Origin: Chloroflexota bacterium
Lineage (GTDB): Bacteria; Chloroflexota; UBA6077; JACCZL01
DNA: 64,000 bases
Direction: 5' to 3'
NCBI GenBank assembly: GCA_020845495.1
Contig: JADLFM010000023.1
Location: 124,001-188,000 of the forward strand
How positions within the stretch are numbered: the stretch's first letter is position 1; every line of letters starts with the position of its first letter. A program made the position numbers and the translations under genes. The notes beneath the pieces were generated by a model. That model saw only the letters and a program-made list of their open reading frames with translations. It made no database searches and was not told where the DNA came from. This document shows, in pieces, positions 45,511 to 53,927 of this stretch.

Positions 45511-46650
45511 TTACCAGTTGGTGAAGCTGTTGTCGGCGCGGCGCAGGCCGCGCGAGATGCTCGCGCTCGCCGGCGGCAGGCTCCGCAGCGCCGCGCGGTC
45601 GAACTCGATGCCCAGACCCGGGCGGGTCGGCGGGAGCAGGTAGCCGTTCTCCCAGGGGATCTGAACTGGGAAGATGTCGGGCAGTAGAACACCTGGCCGG
45701 GTCGGCTGCTCCTGCACCCCGACGTTGCTGGTCGCGAGGTTCAATGCGAGACATGCGGCCGAGGAGACTGGCCCGAGCGGATTGTGGGTGGCGAGCTTGA
45801 TGTAGTGGGTCTCGCACCAGCCGGCAATCTTCTTCGCCTCGGTGAGCCCGCCAGCGATGCACAGGTCGACGCGGGCGTAGTCGATCAAGTCCTCCTCGAT
45901 CAGTTCGCGGAAGGCCCACTTACCGGCGTACTGCTCGCCGGCCGCGATGGGGATACGGGTGGCGTTCCTGAAGCGCCGATACCCAAAGGTGCTCTCCGAG
46001 CGTAGCGGGTCTTCGAGGAAGAACAGGTGGTACGGTTCGAGTGCCTGGGCCAGTTCGATGGCATCGGAGGCGTCGAGTCGAGTGTGCACGTCAAGGCAGA
46101 TCTCGATGTCGGTCCCGATGTCGGTCCGGACCCGCTCGACCCACCGCACGGCTTCGCGGATCGCGGCACGCGGCTCGAGGATGCCGTTGGCGGCCGGCAG
46201 GTGGAAGCGAACGAACTTCCAGCCCTCGGCTGTCGTGCGCTGGACGCCTTCCAGGAAGGCATCGATGCCGTCGTCGCAGGGGTTATGGGGGTAGCAGATG
46301 ACCCGATCCCGTACCAGCCCGCCGAGGAGCTCGTAGGTGGGGACACCGAACGTCTTGCCGCGAATGTCCCAGAGCGCGATGTCGACCGCTGACAGGGCCG
46401 AGCCGACGACGTTGCCGGCCGGGAAGAACCCGCCCCGGAACATCGTCTGCCAGAGGTGCTCGATCCTGGCCGGATCCTGCCCCACGATCTGCTCGCGGAT
46501 GTGCTCGAACGCACCGGCGATGGCCAGTGCCCGACTCCCGACGCCGGCCTCCCCGATGCCCGAGATGCCCTCGTCAGTGTCGACGACGCAGAAGACGAAA
46601 TTCCGGCCGTTCCACTGAACGGCGAATGGCTCGAGGGTGGTGATCTTCAC
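45511..46650 (-). CDS. Enolase-superfamily dehydratase (galactonate/mannonate dehydratase-like)
   Basis: A 379-residue MR/MLE protein. Metal ligands are Asp187 (LDVHTRLD), Glu213 (LEDPL) and Glu239 (AGEQYAGKW), with His189 and His289 (ATHNPLGP) as candidate bases. The usual Lys-x-Lys on strand two is FVRFH, i.e. Arg-x-His, which together with DVHTRL places it near D-mannonate/D-galactonate dehydratase subgroups. It differs from all three copies in the 21-28 kb operon. The esterase gene ends 12 bp before its start, so a secreted esterase may feed a sugar acid or lactone that this enzyme dehydrates. Confidence 0.85.
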   Translation of the reverse strand: MKITTLEPFAVQWNGRNFVFCVVDTDEGISGIGEAGVGSRALAIAGAFEHIREQIVGQDPARIEHLWQTMFRGGFFPAGNVVGSALSAVDIALWDIRGKTFGVPTYELLGGLVRDRVICYPHNPCDDGIDAFLEGVQRTTAEGWKFVRFHLPAANGILEPRAAIREAVRWVERVRTDIGTDIEICLDVHTRLDASDAIELAQALEPYHLFFLEDPLRSESTFGYRRFRNATRIPIAAGEQYAGKWAFRELIEEDLIDYARVDLCIAGGLTEAKKIAGWCETHYIKLATHNPLGPVSSAACLALNLATSNVGVQEQPTRPGVLLPDIFPVQIPWENGYLLPPTRPGLGIEFDRAALRSLPPASASISRGLRRADNSFTNW

Positions 46651-46662
46651 GACAATGCTCCG

Positions 46663-47760
46663 CTACTGGCCCCGGCTGGCGACGCTCGAGGGCGCCCGGC
46701 CCGCGAACGCCGCGTCGTAGAAGTTCAGGTAGCGGTCCACGTACGCGATCCAGTAGTCGGCGTCGTGCCCGCCCGGCAGCACGTCGAGCTCGTGCTCGAT
46801 GCCCTGCTCGATCATCTTCTGATGGAGCAACTCCACGTTCGGTCGCCAGGGGTCGTCCTGACCGACGTCCAGTTCGATGGTCACCTGATGTGCGCCGGGC
46901 GTATCGATCAGCCCGAACGGGCTGCCAGCGAGCCACGCGGCCTCATCGCCGTAGAGGTCTTTCAGTTCTGGCGTCAGTTCGTCGTAGGACGTGCGGAGTG
47001 AGGGGCTGTGGGCGGCGGCGATCCCGAAGATATCCGGGTGCTGCATCGCGAGACGTAGCGCACCCTCTCCGCCCATCGAGAGGCCGCCGATGGCGCGGGC
47101 CGACGGGACTGGGCGCGTGCGGTAGGTGGTGTCGATCGCGTTGACGACGTCCTGAGCGACATAATCGGCCCAGCGCGCGCCGTCCGCGTGGTTGACCCAG
47201 TAGTTTGCGCCGCCGTCCGGGAGTGCGACGATCATCGGGGTGACCACGCCCTCAGCGATCAACTTGTCGGCCGCTTCGAGCAGGCCGATCTCCTGCCACT
47301 CGCTCGGACCACCCGCGACGCCGTGGAGCATGTAGAGCACCGGGTAGGCGACCGCCGAATCGTCGTACTCGGGCGGGAGGAGCACCCGGTAAGTCATCTG
47401 GCGGTCGAGAATCGGCGAGAAGAACTGACGCTCGTAGACCGTCGAGCCGCCCGGATAGGTGGTCACGAGGTCGCTCGGGACGGTATAGGCAGCGGTTCCG
47501 CCCTCGCCCGGCTGCACGCTCCCGTCGTCCGGCGCGCTCTGCGCGAGTTGTGCGTCAGCAGCCGCGGGATCGGCCGCGCGGATGTCGCCGGATGATCCCG
47601 CGGTGCCGAGGGCACCGGTTCCCAGGCTCGGGATCACCGCCGATGCCTCGGCAACGGCAACGTCGTCACGGGGCGCGTTCGACCGGGCGTCCTGCCACGC
47701 CCGGAGAGGCAGGACTAACAGGGCCGCCACGATGCCAGCGGCGAGCAGACGTCGAATCAT
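46663..47760 (-). CDS. Secreted esterase, esterase-D/Fes-like fold
   Basis: A 365-residue exported alpha/beta hydrolase of the PF00756 type. A Sec signal (about 1-22, RRLLAAGIVAALLVLPLRAW) is followed by a ~90-residue Ala/Asp-rich spacer and the catalytic domain (about 95-360). The nucleophile lies in GGLSMGGEGALRLAM; PVLYMLHGVAGGPSEW gives the oxyanion strand, and GGHDADYW holds the catalytic His. Such enzymes cleave feruloyl, acetyl, mycolyl or siderophore esters. ATG 47760 is preceded by GAGGTG. It forms a two-gene unit with the dehydratase downstream. Confidence 0.85.
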   Translation of the reverse strand: MIRRLLAAGIVAALLVLPLRAWQDARSNAPRDDVAVAEASAVIPSLGTGALGTAGSSGDIRAADPAAADAQLAQSAPDDGSVQPGEGGTAAYTVPSDLVTTYPGGSTVYERQFFSPILDRQMTYRVLLPPEYDDSAVAYPVLYMLHGVAGGPSEWQEIGLLEAADKLIAEGVVTPMIVALPDGGANYWVNHADGARWADYVAQDVVNAIDTTYRTRPVPSARAIGGLSMGGEGALRLAMQHPDIFGIAAAHSPSLRTSYDELTPELKDLYGDEAAWLAGSPFGLIDTPGAHQVTIELDVGQDDPWRPNVELLHQKMIEQGIEHELDVLPGGHDADYWIAYVDRYLNFYDAAFAGRAPSSVASRGQ

Positions 47761-48248
47761 CGAGGGCACCTCACCCACGCGCCCACATGTTAGGCGCGTC
47801 CTGGCCGCGGCACACGGCCGCACTCGTACCAGGGAAAAAGCTCAGTCTTGCGTCCTGACATTAAAGCAAGAACTGATCCCCCTGGGGGGGAATTCGGGCA
47901 CACGTTCGCACCGCCACGGGCGGTCGGTTAACCATACGCCGGCGCGGTCCGGACATCTCGGTCGGGTGGACGTCTGGTAGGCCGAAGGGCGTCAGCCGGA
48001 CGGTTGGCAGGTGGATACGGGTTAGCCGTCCGGCTGGGCGTCAGCCGGACGGCTGGCTGGTGGATGCAGACCAGTCAGCCATTTCCGAGGCGGACTCTGC
48101 GATGCCGCTGCTCGCCGTGTCGACACCTGGTGACCCGGCGGGCACACCTCTGCCAGGCTGGCGCCCCCGGCTCAGCACCTGGGCGCCACCGCCTGCCCGC
48201 GCCGAGACCAGCGGGCATCTGACGGCGAGCTCGGTGCCGAGATGACCG
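47761..48248. other. Intergenic interval with hairpin-forming repeats
   Basis: About 490 bp between the esterase gene and the 78-residue gene, both on the minus strand. Apart from the repeats at 47994-48052 I see no gene. The esterase promoter should lie here. Confidence 0.5.
47994..48052. repeat. Three alternating copies of a 10-bp arm able to form exclusive hairpins
   Basis: AGCCGGACGG at 47994-48003, its complement CCGTCCGGCT at 48026-48035, and AGCCGGACGG again at 48043-48052. The middle arm can pair perfectly with either neighbour (loops of 22 or 7 nt). Flanks around the two direct copies are also repeated (GGCGTC before, TGGC..GGTGGAT after). Confidence 0.7.
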
Positions 48249-48485
48249 TCAGGCAGACACCTCGCGGCGCTCGGTGACGCGCCGCTCGAAGCGCTGGCTA
48301 ACGCCACGCGCCGCGGCCTGCGTCACGGCGTCCCAGGGGCTGCCGCTGTCGAGCGCGGCCTGCACCAGCGCTTCACCAGTGTGGTTGTCGCCGGCGGTGA
48401 ATGCCGCGGTAATCGAGTCAAAGAGCGCCTCAGACGCGTGGGTCAGGACGTGGTGAGTCTGCCTGCGGGGCGAGCGGTCGGCCAT
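48249..48485 (-). CDS. 78-residue protein of unknown function
   Basis: A small soluble, probably helical protein. The stretch SITAAFTAGDNHTGEALVQAALDSGSPWDAV (about 24-54) faintly recalls the helical cap before cobalamin-binding domains, but there is no B12-binding part and I would not assign it. The ends are basic (SPRRQTHH, RFERRVTERR). ATG 48485 has a strong GGAGG 9 nt upstream, and an inverted repeat lies just ahead at 48504-48531, so it is very likely expressed and regulated. It runs in the same direction as the exporter gene 58 bp upstream. Confidence 0.6.
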   Translation of the reverse strand: MADRSPRRQTHHVLTHASEALFDSITAAFTAGDNHTGEALVQAALDSGSPWDAVTQAAARGVSQRFERRVTERREVSA

Positions 48486-48503
48486 GGCCGAATTCCTCCG
48501 AAT

Positions 48504-48531
48504 TGTGAAGACACTTCAGCGTATCTTCACA
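48504..48531. promoter_or_regulatory. Candidate operator before the 78-residue gene
   Basis: TGTGAAGA (48504-48511) and TCTTCACA (48524-48531) are perfect 8-bp arms 12 bp apart. A nested TGAAG-ACA-CTTCA (48506-48518) shares the left arm. The 28-bp size suits a dimeric repressor, and it lies 19 bp upstream of the start codon. Confidence 0.5.
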
Positions 48532-48543
48532 TTCGTCCTGATA

Positions 48544-49773
48544 CTACCGCGCGGCGTGCGCCGCGTCAAGGGCTGGCGCACGGCTGGCGAACAGGAATGC
48601 GACCGCCGCGCAGACTTCGAGTGCCGCGATGATAACGGCCATCGGCAGAGCCGTGCCGCTTCCGGCGATACCGACGAGCGGCGCCACGGCCGCTCCAATC
48701 GAGAACTGCAACAACCCGAGCAGCGCTGAAGCGCTGCCAGCAATGCGGGGCGCGCCGGACAGGGCCAGCACCGTCGCGTTCGGCATGATGAAGCCCAGGC
48801 TGGCGACGACGACGAACAGTGCGACCAGCACCACGCCGAGCGGCGCACTGCCGCCCACGACGGCCGCCAGCAGGCCGATCCCGCCGAGCGCCGCCGCCAG
48901 CAGGCCTGCGCCGAGCAGGCGGCTCGGTGAGACCGCGCCGACGATCTGCCCGTTGATCTGCCCCGCAACGGCCAGTCCGATCGCGTTGGTCCCGAAGATG
49001 TAGCTGAAGACTTGCGGCGAGACGCCGTACCTCTCCTGGAGCACGAACGGGGAGCCGGCGATGTACGCGAACATCGCGGCCGTCGCGAGCCCACACGCCA
49101 GCGCGTAGCCCAGGTACGCACGGTCGGAGACCAGTTCTCGAAAGGTCAGCAGCGATTCTTGAAGCCCACCCGTCTGTCGACTCTCCGGCGGAAGAGTCTC
49201 ATCCAGCCCTGCCGCCGTCGCCACGAGCAGCAACGCGCTCAGAACGGCGAGTGTGATGAAGACCCCCGGCCAGGGTGCGAACCGGAGCAGTTGCCCGCCG
49301 ATGACCGGCGCGAGAACTGGCGCCAACCCGCTGACGAGCATCAGGACTGACAGGAATCGGGCTGCCGCGACGCCGCTGTGAAGGTCACGCACGACGGCGC
49401 GGGCGATAACGATGCCGGCCGCGCCGGCGAAGCCCTGGGCGAAACGCAGCCCGACGAGGACCGAGATCGACGGGGCGAAGGCGCAGAGCAGGGACGTTGC
49501 CACGTACGCTCCAACGCCCCCCAGGATCGGACGGCGTCGACCGAGCGCATCGCTGAGCGGCCCGGTCACCACCTGCCCCAGCGCCAAGCCCAGGAAGAAG
49601 GCGCTCAACGTCAACTGGGCTTCGGAGGCTGTCGCGCCGAAGTCACGACTGAGCGCCGGCAGGGCTGGCAAGTACATGTCGATCGAGAGCGGCGCGAACG
49701 CCGAAAGGGCGCCGAGGATGAGGACCAGCCGAATGCGCTTCATGCGGCCGCCGCTACGCTCTGCTGCCACCAT
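48544..49773 (-). CDS. Bcr/CflA-type multidrug efflux MFS transporter
   Basis: A 409-residue, 12-helix drug:proton antiporter. The Bcr/CflA signature opens it (LSAFAPLSIDMYLPALPAL), with motif A between helices 2 and 3 (GPLSDALGRRRPIL) and the antiporter-like helix 5 stretch (LAPVLAPVIGG). Bcr exports bicyclomycin, sulfonamides and similar compounds; the substrate here is not known. ATG 49773 has GGTGA 7 nt upstream; ATG 49743 starts at the conserved part but has no ribosome site. Confidence 0.9.
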   Translation of the reverse strand: MVAAERSGGRMKRIRLVLILGALSAFAPLSIDMYLPALPALSRDFGATASEAQLTLSAFFLGLALGQVVTGPLSDALGRRRPILGGVGAYVATSLLCAFAPSISVLVGLRFAQGFAGAAGIVIARAVVRDLHSGVAAARFLSVLMLVSGLAPVLAPVIGGQLLRFAPWPGVFITLAVLSALLLVATAAGLDETLPPESRQTGGLQESLLTFRELVSDRAYLGYALACGLATAAMFAYIAGSPFVLQERYGVSPQVFSYIFGTNAIGLAVAGQINGQIVGAVSPSRLLGAGLLAAALGGIGLLAAVVGGSAPLGVVLVALFVVVASLGFIMPNATVLALSGAPRIAGSASALLGLLQFSIGAAVAPLVGIAGSGTALPMAVIIAALEVCAAVAFLFASRAPALDAAHAAR

Positions 49774-49968
49774 ACGCCGTCACCGTTGGCCCGGGCGTGC
49801 AACGAGTATCAGTTTCGCGTCCTCAAGTCTCTGTAGTGCCGTACGCATCCAGTACGCCAGGTGTTGTACGTGCCCATGGTGCCCATGTACCGCGGTACCA
49901 TGCTCGGCACGCGTGCGTCGCTTCGGCCCGGCCTCAGGTGGCCGCACCTGGCGTTACCAGGAGATACA

Positions 49969-50010
49969 GCACCCCCGGCTGCGCGTTCGACGTCGCGGAG
50001 CCGGGGGTGC
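49969..50010 (-). terminator. Hairpin downstream of the transketolase pair
   Basis: GCACCCCCGGCT (49969-49980) and AGCCGGGGGTGC (49999-50010) form a perfect 12-bp stem with an 18-nt loop, about 38 nt after the stop of the transketolase C-terminal gene. A separate 12-bp palindrome GTACCGCGGTAC lies further on, near 49889. Confidence 0.65.
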
Positions 50011-50047
50011 GAGAGACTGCTCTCGAGGCAGGTTGTCTACGCTGCGC

Positions 50048-51028
50048 CTACTGCGTGCCGAGCAGGTCTCGGCAGGCCGCTGCGACCGACTCGGCGCTCA
50101 GGCCGTACTTGGCGCGGACTGCCACCGTAGGGCCGACCACCCCGAACTCGTCCGGCATGCAGACCAACCGCATGCGTGTTGGGTGCTCCACAGCCAGGAT
50201 CGCGGCGATCGCTCCGCCGAGGCCACCCACCGCGTGATGCTCTTCGGCGCTGACGATGCCCTTCGTCTCGGCCGCCGCCTTCAAGACTGCATCCCGGTCG
50301 AGCGGCTTGATCGAGCTCATGTTAATGACGCGGGCGTGGATGCCTTCCTGTTCCAGCGCCTCGGACGCCCGCACCGACATCTCGACCAGCGCGCCGCAGG
50401 CGATGATGGCGACGTCGTTACCAGCGCGCAACTCGGTCGACTTCCCGAGTGTGAACGGCGTGTTCGGGTCCGTGACCGGCGGCTCAGGGGTCCGGCCGCC
50501 GAGCCGGATGTAGGTCGGGCCGCCGAACTCCAACGTCGCGAGCGTCGCCTTGTACGCCTCGTCGACGTCGGCCGGCACGATCACCGTCATGTGTGGAAAG
50601 CTCTGCATCGTGGCGAGGTCTTCCAGCGCGTGGTGGGTGCCGCCCGAGACGCCGAGCGAGATGCCGCTTGCTGCCGCGCCGATGACGACTCGCTGATTGG
50701 CGTACGCCACGTCGTTGCGGATTTGTTCCAGGCTGCGGGCGGTCACGAACGGCGCGTACGCGCATACGTACGGATGGAGACCGACCGTCGCCAGCCCCGA
50801 CGCGACGCCGACCGAGTTCTGCTCGGCGATGCCGACCTCGACGAAGCGGTCGGGATAGTGCTCGACGTACTCGCGGATACCGAGCAGGTCCTGGCTGTCA
50901 GCCGAGAGCACCACCGCGTCCTCGTCGCGCGCCGCGATCTCGAGCAGCGCCTGTCCGAAGGCGAGCCGTGTCTGATCCTGTGACTTTGCTCGCCAGTCGT
51001 TCGTGGTCGTTGCCTGTGTCGTCGTCAC
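50048..51028 (-). CDS. Transketolase, C-terminal subunit
   Basis: A 326-residue protein covering the pyrimidine-binding and C-terminal domains of transketolase. Visible are DSQDLLGIREYVEHYPDRF-type opening pieces, the catalytic EVGIAEQNSVGVASGLA, the GISLGVSGGTHHALEDLA loop and the C-terminal HHAVGGLGGAIAAIL. With the partner below it forms a two-chain transketolase that moves two-carbon units between sugar phosphates (or makes DXP-like products in relatives). Start GTG/ATG region at 51028 overlaps the N-subunit stop by 4 bp. Confidence 0.93.
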   Translation of the reverse strand: MTTTQATTTNDWRAKSQDQTRLAFGQALLEIAARDEDAVVLSADSQDLLGIREYVEHYPDRFVEVGIAEQNSVGVASGLATVGLHPYVCAYAPFVTARSLEQIRNDVAYANQRVVIGAAASGISLGVSGGTHHALEDLATMQSFPHMTVIVPADVDEAYKATLATLEFGGPTYIRLGGRTPEPPVTDPNTPFTLGKSTELRAGNDVAIIACGALVEMSVRASEALEQEGIHARVINMSSIKPLDRDAVLKAAAETKGIVSAEEHHAVGGLGGAIAAILAVEHPTRMRLVCMPDEFGVVGPTVAVRAKYGLSAESVAAACRDLLGTQ

Positions 51029-51864
51029 CGTGCGTCGGCCTCCGTCAGTTCGGCGAGCGCCCTGGCCAGGACGTCGTCATCCACCGTGTTCTGATGCCAA
51101 CGATAGGTGTCCTCGGCGAAGCTCGCACCCTTGCCCTTGATGGTATGCGCGACGATCGCGGAGGGCTTCTTCTCGCGCAGCGGCAGCGCATCGAAGGCGT
51201 CGACGATCTGGGCCATATCGTGGCCGTCGATCTCGCGCACTTCCCAGCCGAACGCGCGCCACTTATCGGCCAGCGGCTCGACGCCCATCACCTCATGGAT
51301 ATGCGAGCTCTGCGAGATCTTGTTGAAGTCGACCAGCACGGTCAGGTTGTCCAGGTGGTAGTGCGCGCCCGCCATCGCGGCTTCCCAGTTCGAGCCCTCG
51401 TGAAGCTCGCCGTCGCCGACCATGACGAAGGCACGGTAGGACTTGCGCTGGATCCGTGCGCCGAGCGCCATGCCGACGCCGATGGACAGGCCGTGGCCAA
51501 GGCCGCCGGTGCTCATCTCGATGCCGGGCACCTTGATGTCCGGGTGCATCCCGAACGACGACTCCATGGCGTAGAAGGTGTCGAGGTAGCTGTCGTCGAC
51601 GAACCCGGCCTGTGCCAGTACCGCGCCGAGAGCGGCGTTCGCATGGCCCTTCGAGAGGATGAAGCGGTCCCGATCTGGCCAGTCTGGCTCATTCGGGCGG
51701 ATCTTCATGGTGTGGAAGTACAGCGCGGCGAGCATGTCCGCTGCCGACAGTGAGCCGCCAGCATGGCCGCTGCCGCCAGCCCTGAGGGCTCGCCAGATAT
51801 CTCGTCGGATCTGCGTAGCGTGTCGAGTGAGACGCGTGACTAACTCTTCGCGACTCTCGGGCAT
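51025..51864 (-). CDS. Transketolase, N-terminal (TPP-binding) subunit
   Basis: A 279-residue thiamine-diphosphate-binding half of a split transketolase. The family opening GGSGHAGGSLSAADMLAALYF, RFILSKGHANAALGAVL, GGLGHGLSIGVGMALG and the TPP/Mg motif GDGELHEGSNWEAAMAGAHYHLDN are seen in pieces. Split transketolases occur in archaea and many bacteria, often for pentose or secondary sugar metabolism. ATG 51864 follows AGGGGAG. It is the first gene of a two-gene unit with the C-subunit. Confidence 0.93.
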   Translation of the reverse strand: MPESREELVTRLTRHATQIRRDIWRALRAGGSGHAGGSLSAADMLAALYFHTMKIRPNEPDWPDRDRFILSKGHANAALGAVLAQAGFVDDSYLDTFYAMESSFGMHPDIKVPGIEMSTGGLGHGLSIGVGMALGARIQRKSYRAFVMVGDGELHEGSNWEAAMAGAHYHLDNLTVLVDFNKISQSSHIHEVMGVEPLADKWRAFGWEVREIDGHDMAQIVDAFDALPLREKKPSAIVAHTIKGKGASFAEDTYRWHQNTVDDDVLARALAELTEADAR

Positions 51865-52056
51865 CGCGCTCCCCTTCGTCGACCGCGCATCGTGGCGGCC
51901 GGACAGCATCAATGGTCAGGTGGTATCAGTGGCGCCGTGCGACGCCAGATCGAGCAGCATCGTACGAGGACCGCCCCATGATGGCTGACCGAGCATCCCG
52001 ATTTCCACCGACGCGCCCGGTGGCCGAGAGCGAGGGGGGAGCGAGGGGGCCTTGGT

Positions 52057-53235
52057 TCAGCGCCAGTCGATGCCGCCGAAGCCGCCATGCCCGATCTGGC
52101 GCGGCGGCGCCGAGCCGTCGCTAGCGACCAGGTAGAAGCCGCCGCCGGCGAGCATGGCCAGCCATGCGCCGTCTGGGGACCAGGCGAGCGTCGGCTCGTC
52201 CTCCTCGTAGGCGGTTAATTGCCGGGGCGGATTGCCGCTGTAGTCCAGCACCCAGATGTCGCCCGGCGGGCCGTGGTTCAGCACGCCCTTCGCGAGGAGA
52301 TCGCCGAAGCCAGGGACCGGCACACTCTCGGGCACGGGCTGGCCTCCTGGTTGCCCGCGCGGCCGTGTCCCTGCTGGCAGCGTGGGTGGAAGGCCGGCCG
52401 TTCCGCGCGTCAGGCTGCCGACGAAGGCGATGCGCTCGCCGTCCGGGGAGAAGCGCGGCGAGACGATCTGGACGAACGTGTCCGCGGGGACGAGCACGCG
52501 TTCGAGGGCGCTCGACGTTTCGGTCAAGACCAGTTCGTTCAAGTCGCCGGTGGTGGGGGATGGACGCACGTAGAGCAGGTAGCGCCCGTCCGGTGAAACC
52601 GCCGGCCAGTTGCCGACCGCGATCGTGCGCGGGGCCTCCGCCCGGCCGATCGGCGCGAACATCACCCGGCTGTCGAGCGGGCCGCCGGACGGGGGCAGGT
52701 GGTCGTAGAACAGCCCGGAGCCGTCCGGCATCCAGGCTGGCGCCCCGAGCAACGCCCCATCGCTATCGTGCTCGACAATTGGGATTGCTTCGCCTCCCTC
52801 GGCCGGCACGACCAGGATGTCAGAGCCGCCGATGCGGTCGCGGGGTGGGCGCCAGAAGCGGCTCATCGCGACCTGCGAGCCGTCTGGTGACCAGGTCGTG
52901 TGCCCGGAGATGCCGACTGGCGGGAGCACCGCGATGGGCGTCTCGACGCCCGTGCTGACTTCGCGCAGGGCGATGCCAGCGCCGTGCGGAACGACGACCG
53001 ACCCGGGCAGGGCCGGCGGCTCCTGACCGACGCTGGGCCGCACGTCGAGCGCCCGGCCATAGACCGGCTGAACCAGGACTGGCTGAACCAGCAGCCCGGC
53101 CATCAGCACGGCGATCAGGGCACTGACCGTCCCGTGTGCACGCCACCTGACTGGCGAATGGCCCGTTGATGGGGCGTGGCGGGAGGTCAACTCCCCCACC
53201 ACGCTGAGACGTGCGCTCCCGCCCCGACGGAGCAT
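52057..53235 (-). CDS. Exported beta-propeller protein (TolB/PD40-like)
   Basis: A 392-residue protein with an N-terminal membrane or signal segment (about 36-60, VSALIAVLMAGLLVQPVLV) and a propeller of repeated PD40-type blades: TTWSPDGSQVAMSRF, PAWMPDGSGLFYD, PAVSPDGRYLLYV, PRFSPDGERIAFVG and LAWSPDGAWLAML. The domain sits outside the membrane and probably mediates binding. No peptidase domain is attached, unlike DPP4-type proteins. The Pro/Gly-rich loop near 285-320 breaks the propeller. It lies beside the LPNSG protein and the kinase-FGE fusion, all on the same strand. Confidence 0.8.
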   Translation of the reverse strand: MLRRGGSARLSVVGELTSRHAPSTGHSPVRWRAHGTVSALIAVLMAGLLVQPVLVQPVYGRALDVRPSVGQEPPALPGSVVVPHGAGIALREVSTGVETPIAVLPPVGISGHTTWSPDGSQVAMSRFWRPPRDRIGGSDILVVPAEGGEAIPIVEHDSDGALLGAPAWMPDGSGLFYDHLPPSGGPLDSRVMFAPIGRAEAPRTIAVGNWPAVSPDGRYLLYVRPSPTTGDLNELVLTETSSALERVLVPADTFVQIVSPRFSPDGERIAFVGSLTRGTAGLPPTLPAGTRPRGQPGGQPVPESVPVPGFGDLLAKGVLNHGPPGDIWVLDYSGNPPRQLTAYEEDEPTLAWSPDGAWLAMLAGGGFYLVASDGSAPPRQIGHGGFGGIDWR

Positions 53236-53250
53236 TGACGTGACCCTTGA

Positions 53251-53835
53251 CTACGCCAACCGGCGACGGACCGAGGTAACGAGCACGAACAGCCCGGCCG
53301 CAAGCAAGCCGAAGCCAGCGAGCGATAGGACCGTGACCGTCCAGGCGCCCGACCCGGCCTGCCCGGAATTCGGGAGAGTGCCCGGGCTTGCCTGCGGAGC
53401 CGGCGCTGCCAGTTGCTGCTGGATACGAGTCTGTACCGCCTTCAACGAGCGGTCCGCGCGCGTCTGGATGTCCTGAAGCGCGGTCTTCTGATCGGCGCCG
53501 CTCGCCGTACGGGCGCGGCCCGCGCTGGCCACGACAGCATCCATGTCCTGGGTCACGCCGGCGAGGACGGATTTGTCGGTGGCGTCGCTTGCCGGGCGGG
53601 TCGCGGCTTCCTCAGCCGCCGTCTTGGCAGCCTGAGCCTGATTGGTGATCTCGTTCAACTGCGTCTGGATCTCGGCCGGGTTGGTCAAGTTCAGGCTCGA
53701 GTTTGCACGCTGAGCAAGGGCGCTCAGCCGCTCGTTCGTCGTGGTGAAGTGCATGCGGGCGAACGCCGGCACCGGGCCGATGAGAGCGAGCAAGACGGCT
53801 AGTCCGGCGAGCGAAGTAACGAGTCGCCTCAACAC
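53251..53835 (-). CDS. Exported helical protein with sortase-type C-terminal tail (LPNSG)
   Basis: A 194-residue surface protein. GTG 53835 follows GGGAGAGG and starts a signal peptide (RRLVTSLAGLAVLLALIGPVPAFA). The body (about 30-145) is helical and Ala/Gln/Thr-rich. The end has the three-part cell-wall sorting layout: LPNSG at about 154-158, a hydrophobic helix (TVTVLSLAGFGLLAAGLFVLV) and the basic tail RRR. LPNSG differs from LPxTG by Ser for Thr. No sortase gene is nearby, so it may instead be a simple tail-anchored protein. The function of the body is unknown. Confidence 0.65.
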   Translation of the reverse strand: MLRRLVTSLAGLAVLLALIGPVPAFARMHFTTTNERLSALAQRANSSLNLTNPAEIQTQLNEITNQAQAAKTAAEEAATRPASDATDKSVLAGVTQDMDAVVASAGRARTASGADQKTALQDIQTRADRSLKAVQTRIQQQLAAPAPQASPGTLPNSGQAGSGAWTVTVLSLAGFGLLAAGLFVLVTSVRRRLA

Positions 53836-53927
53836 GATGTCCCTCTCCCTATAGGTGGCCTGACAACGCTGTGGCCACGATGGTCCCTGGTGGCCGCTTC
53901 GGCGCGGCCGCGTTAGTGGCTGGTCGC

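Noticed and set aside
47994..48060. CRISPR-like repeat
   Set aside because: Only two direct copies and one inverted copy with short irregular spacing; no array.
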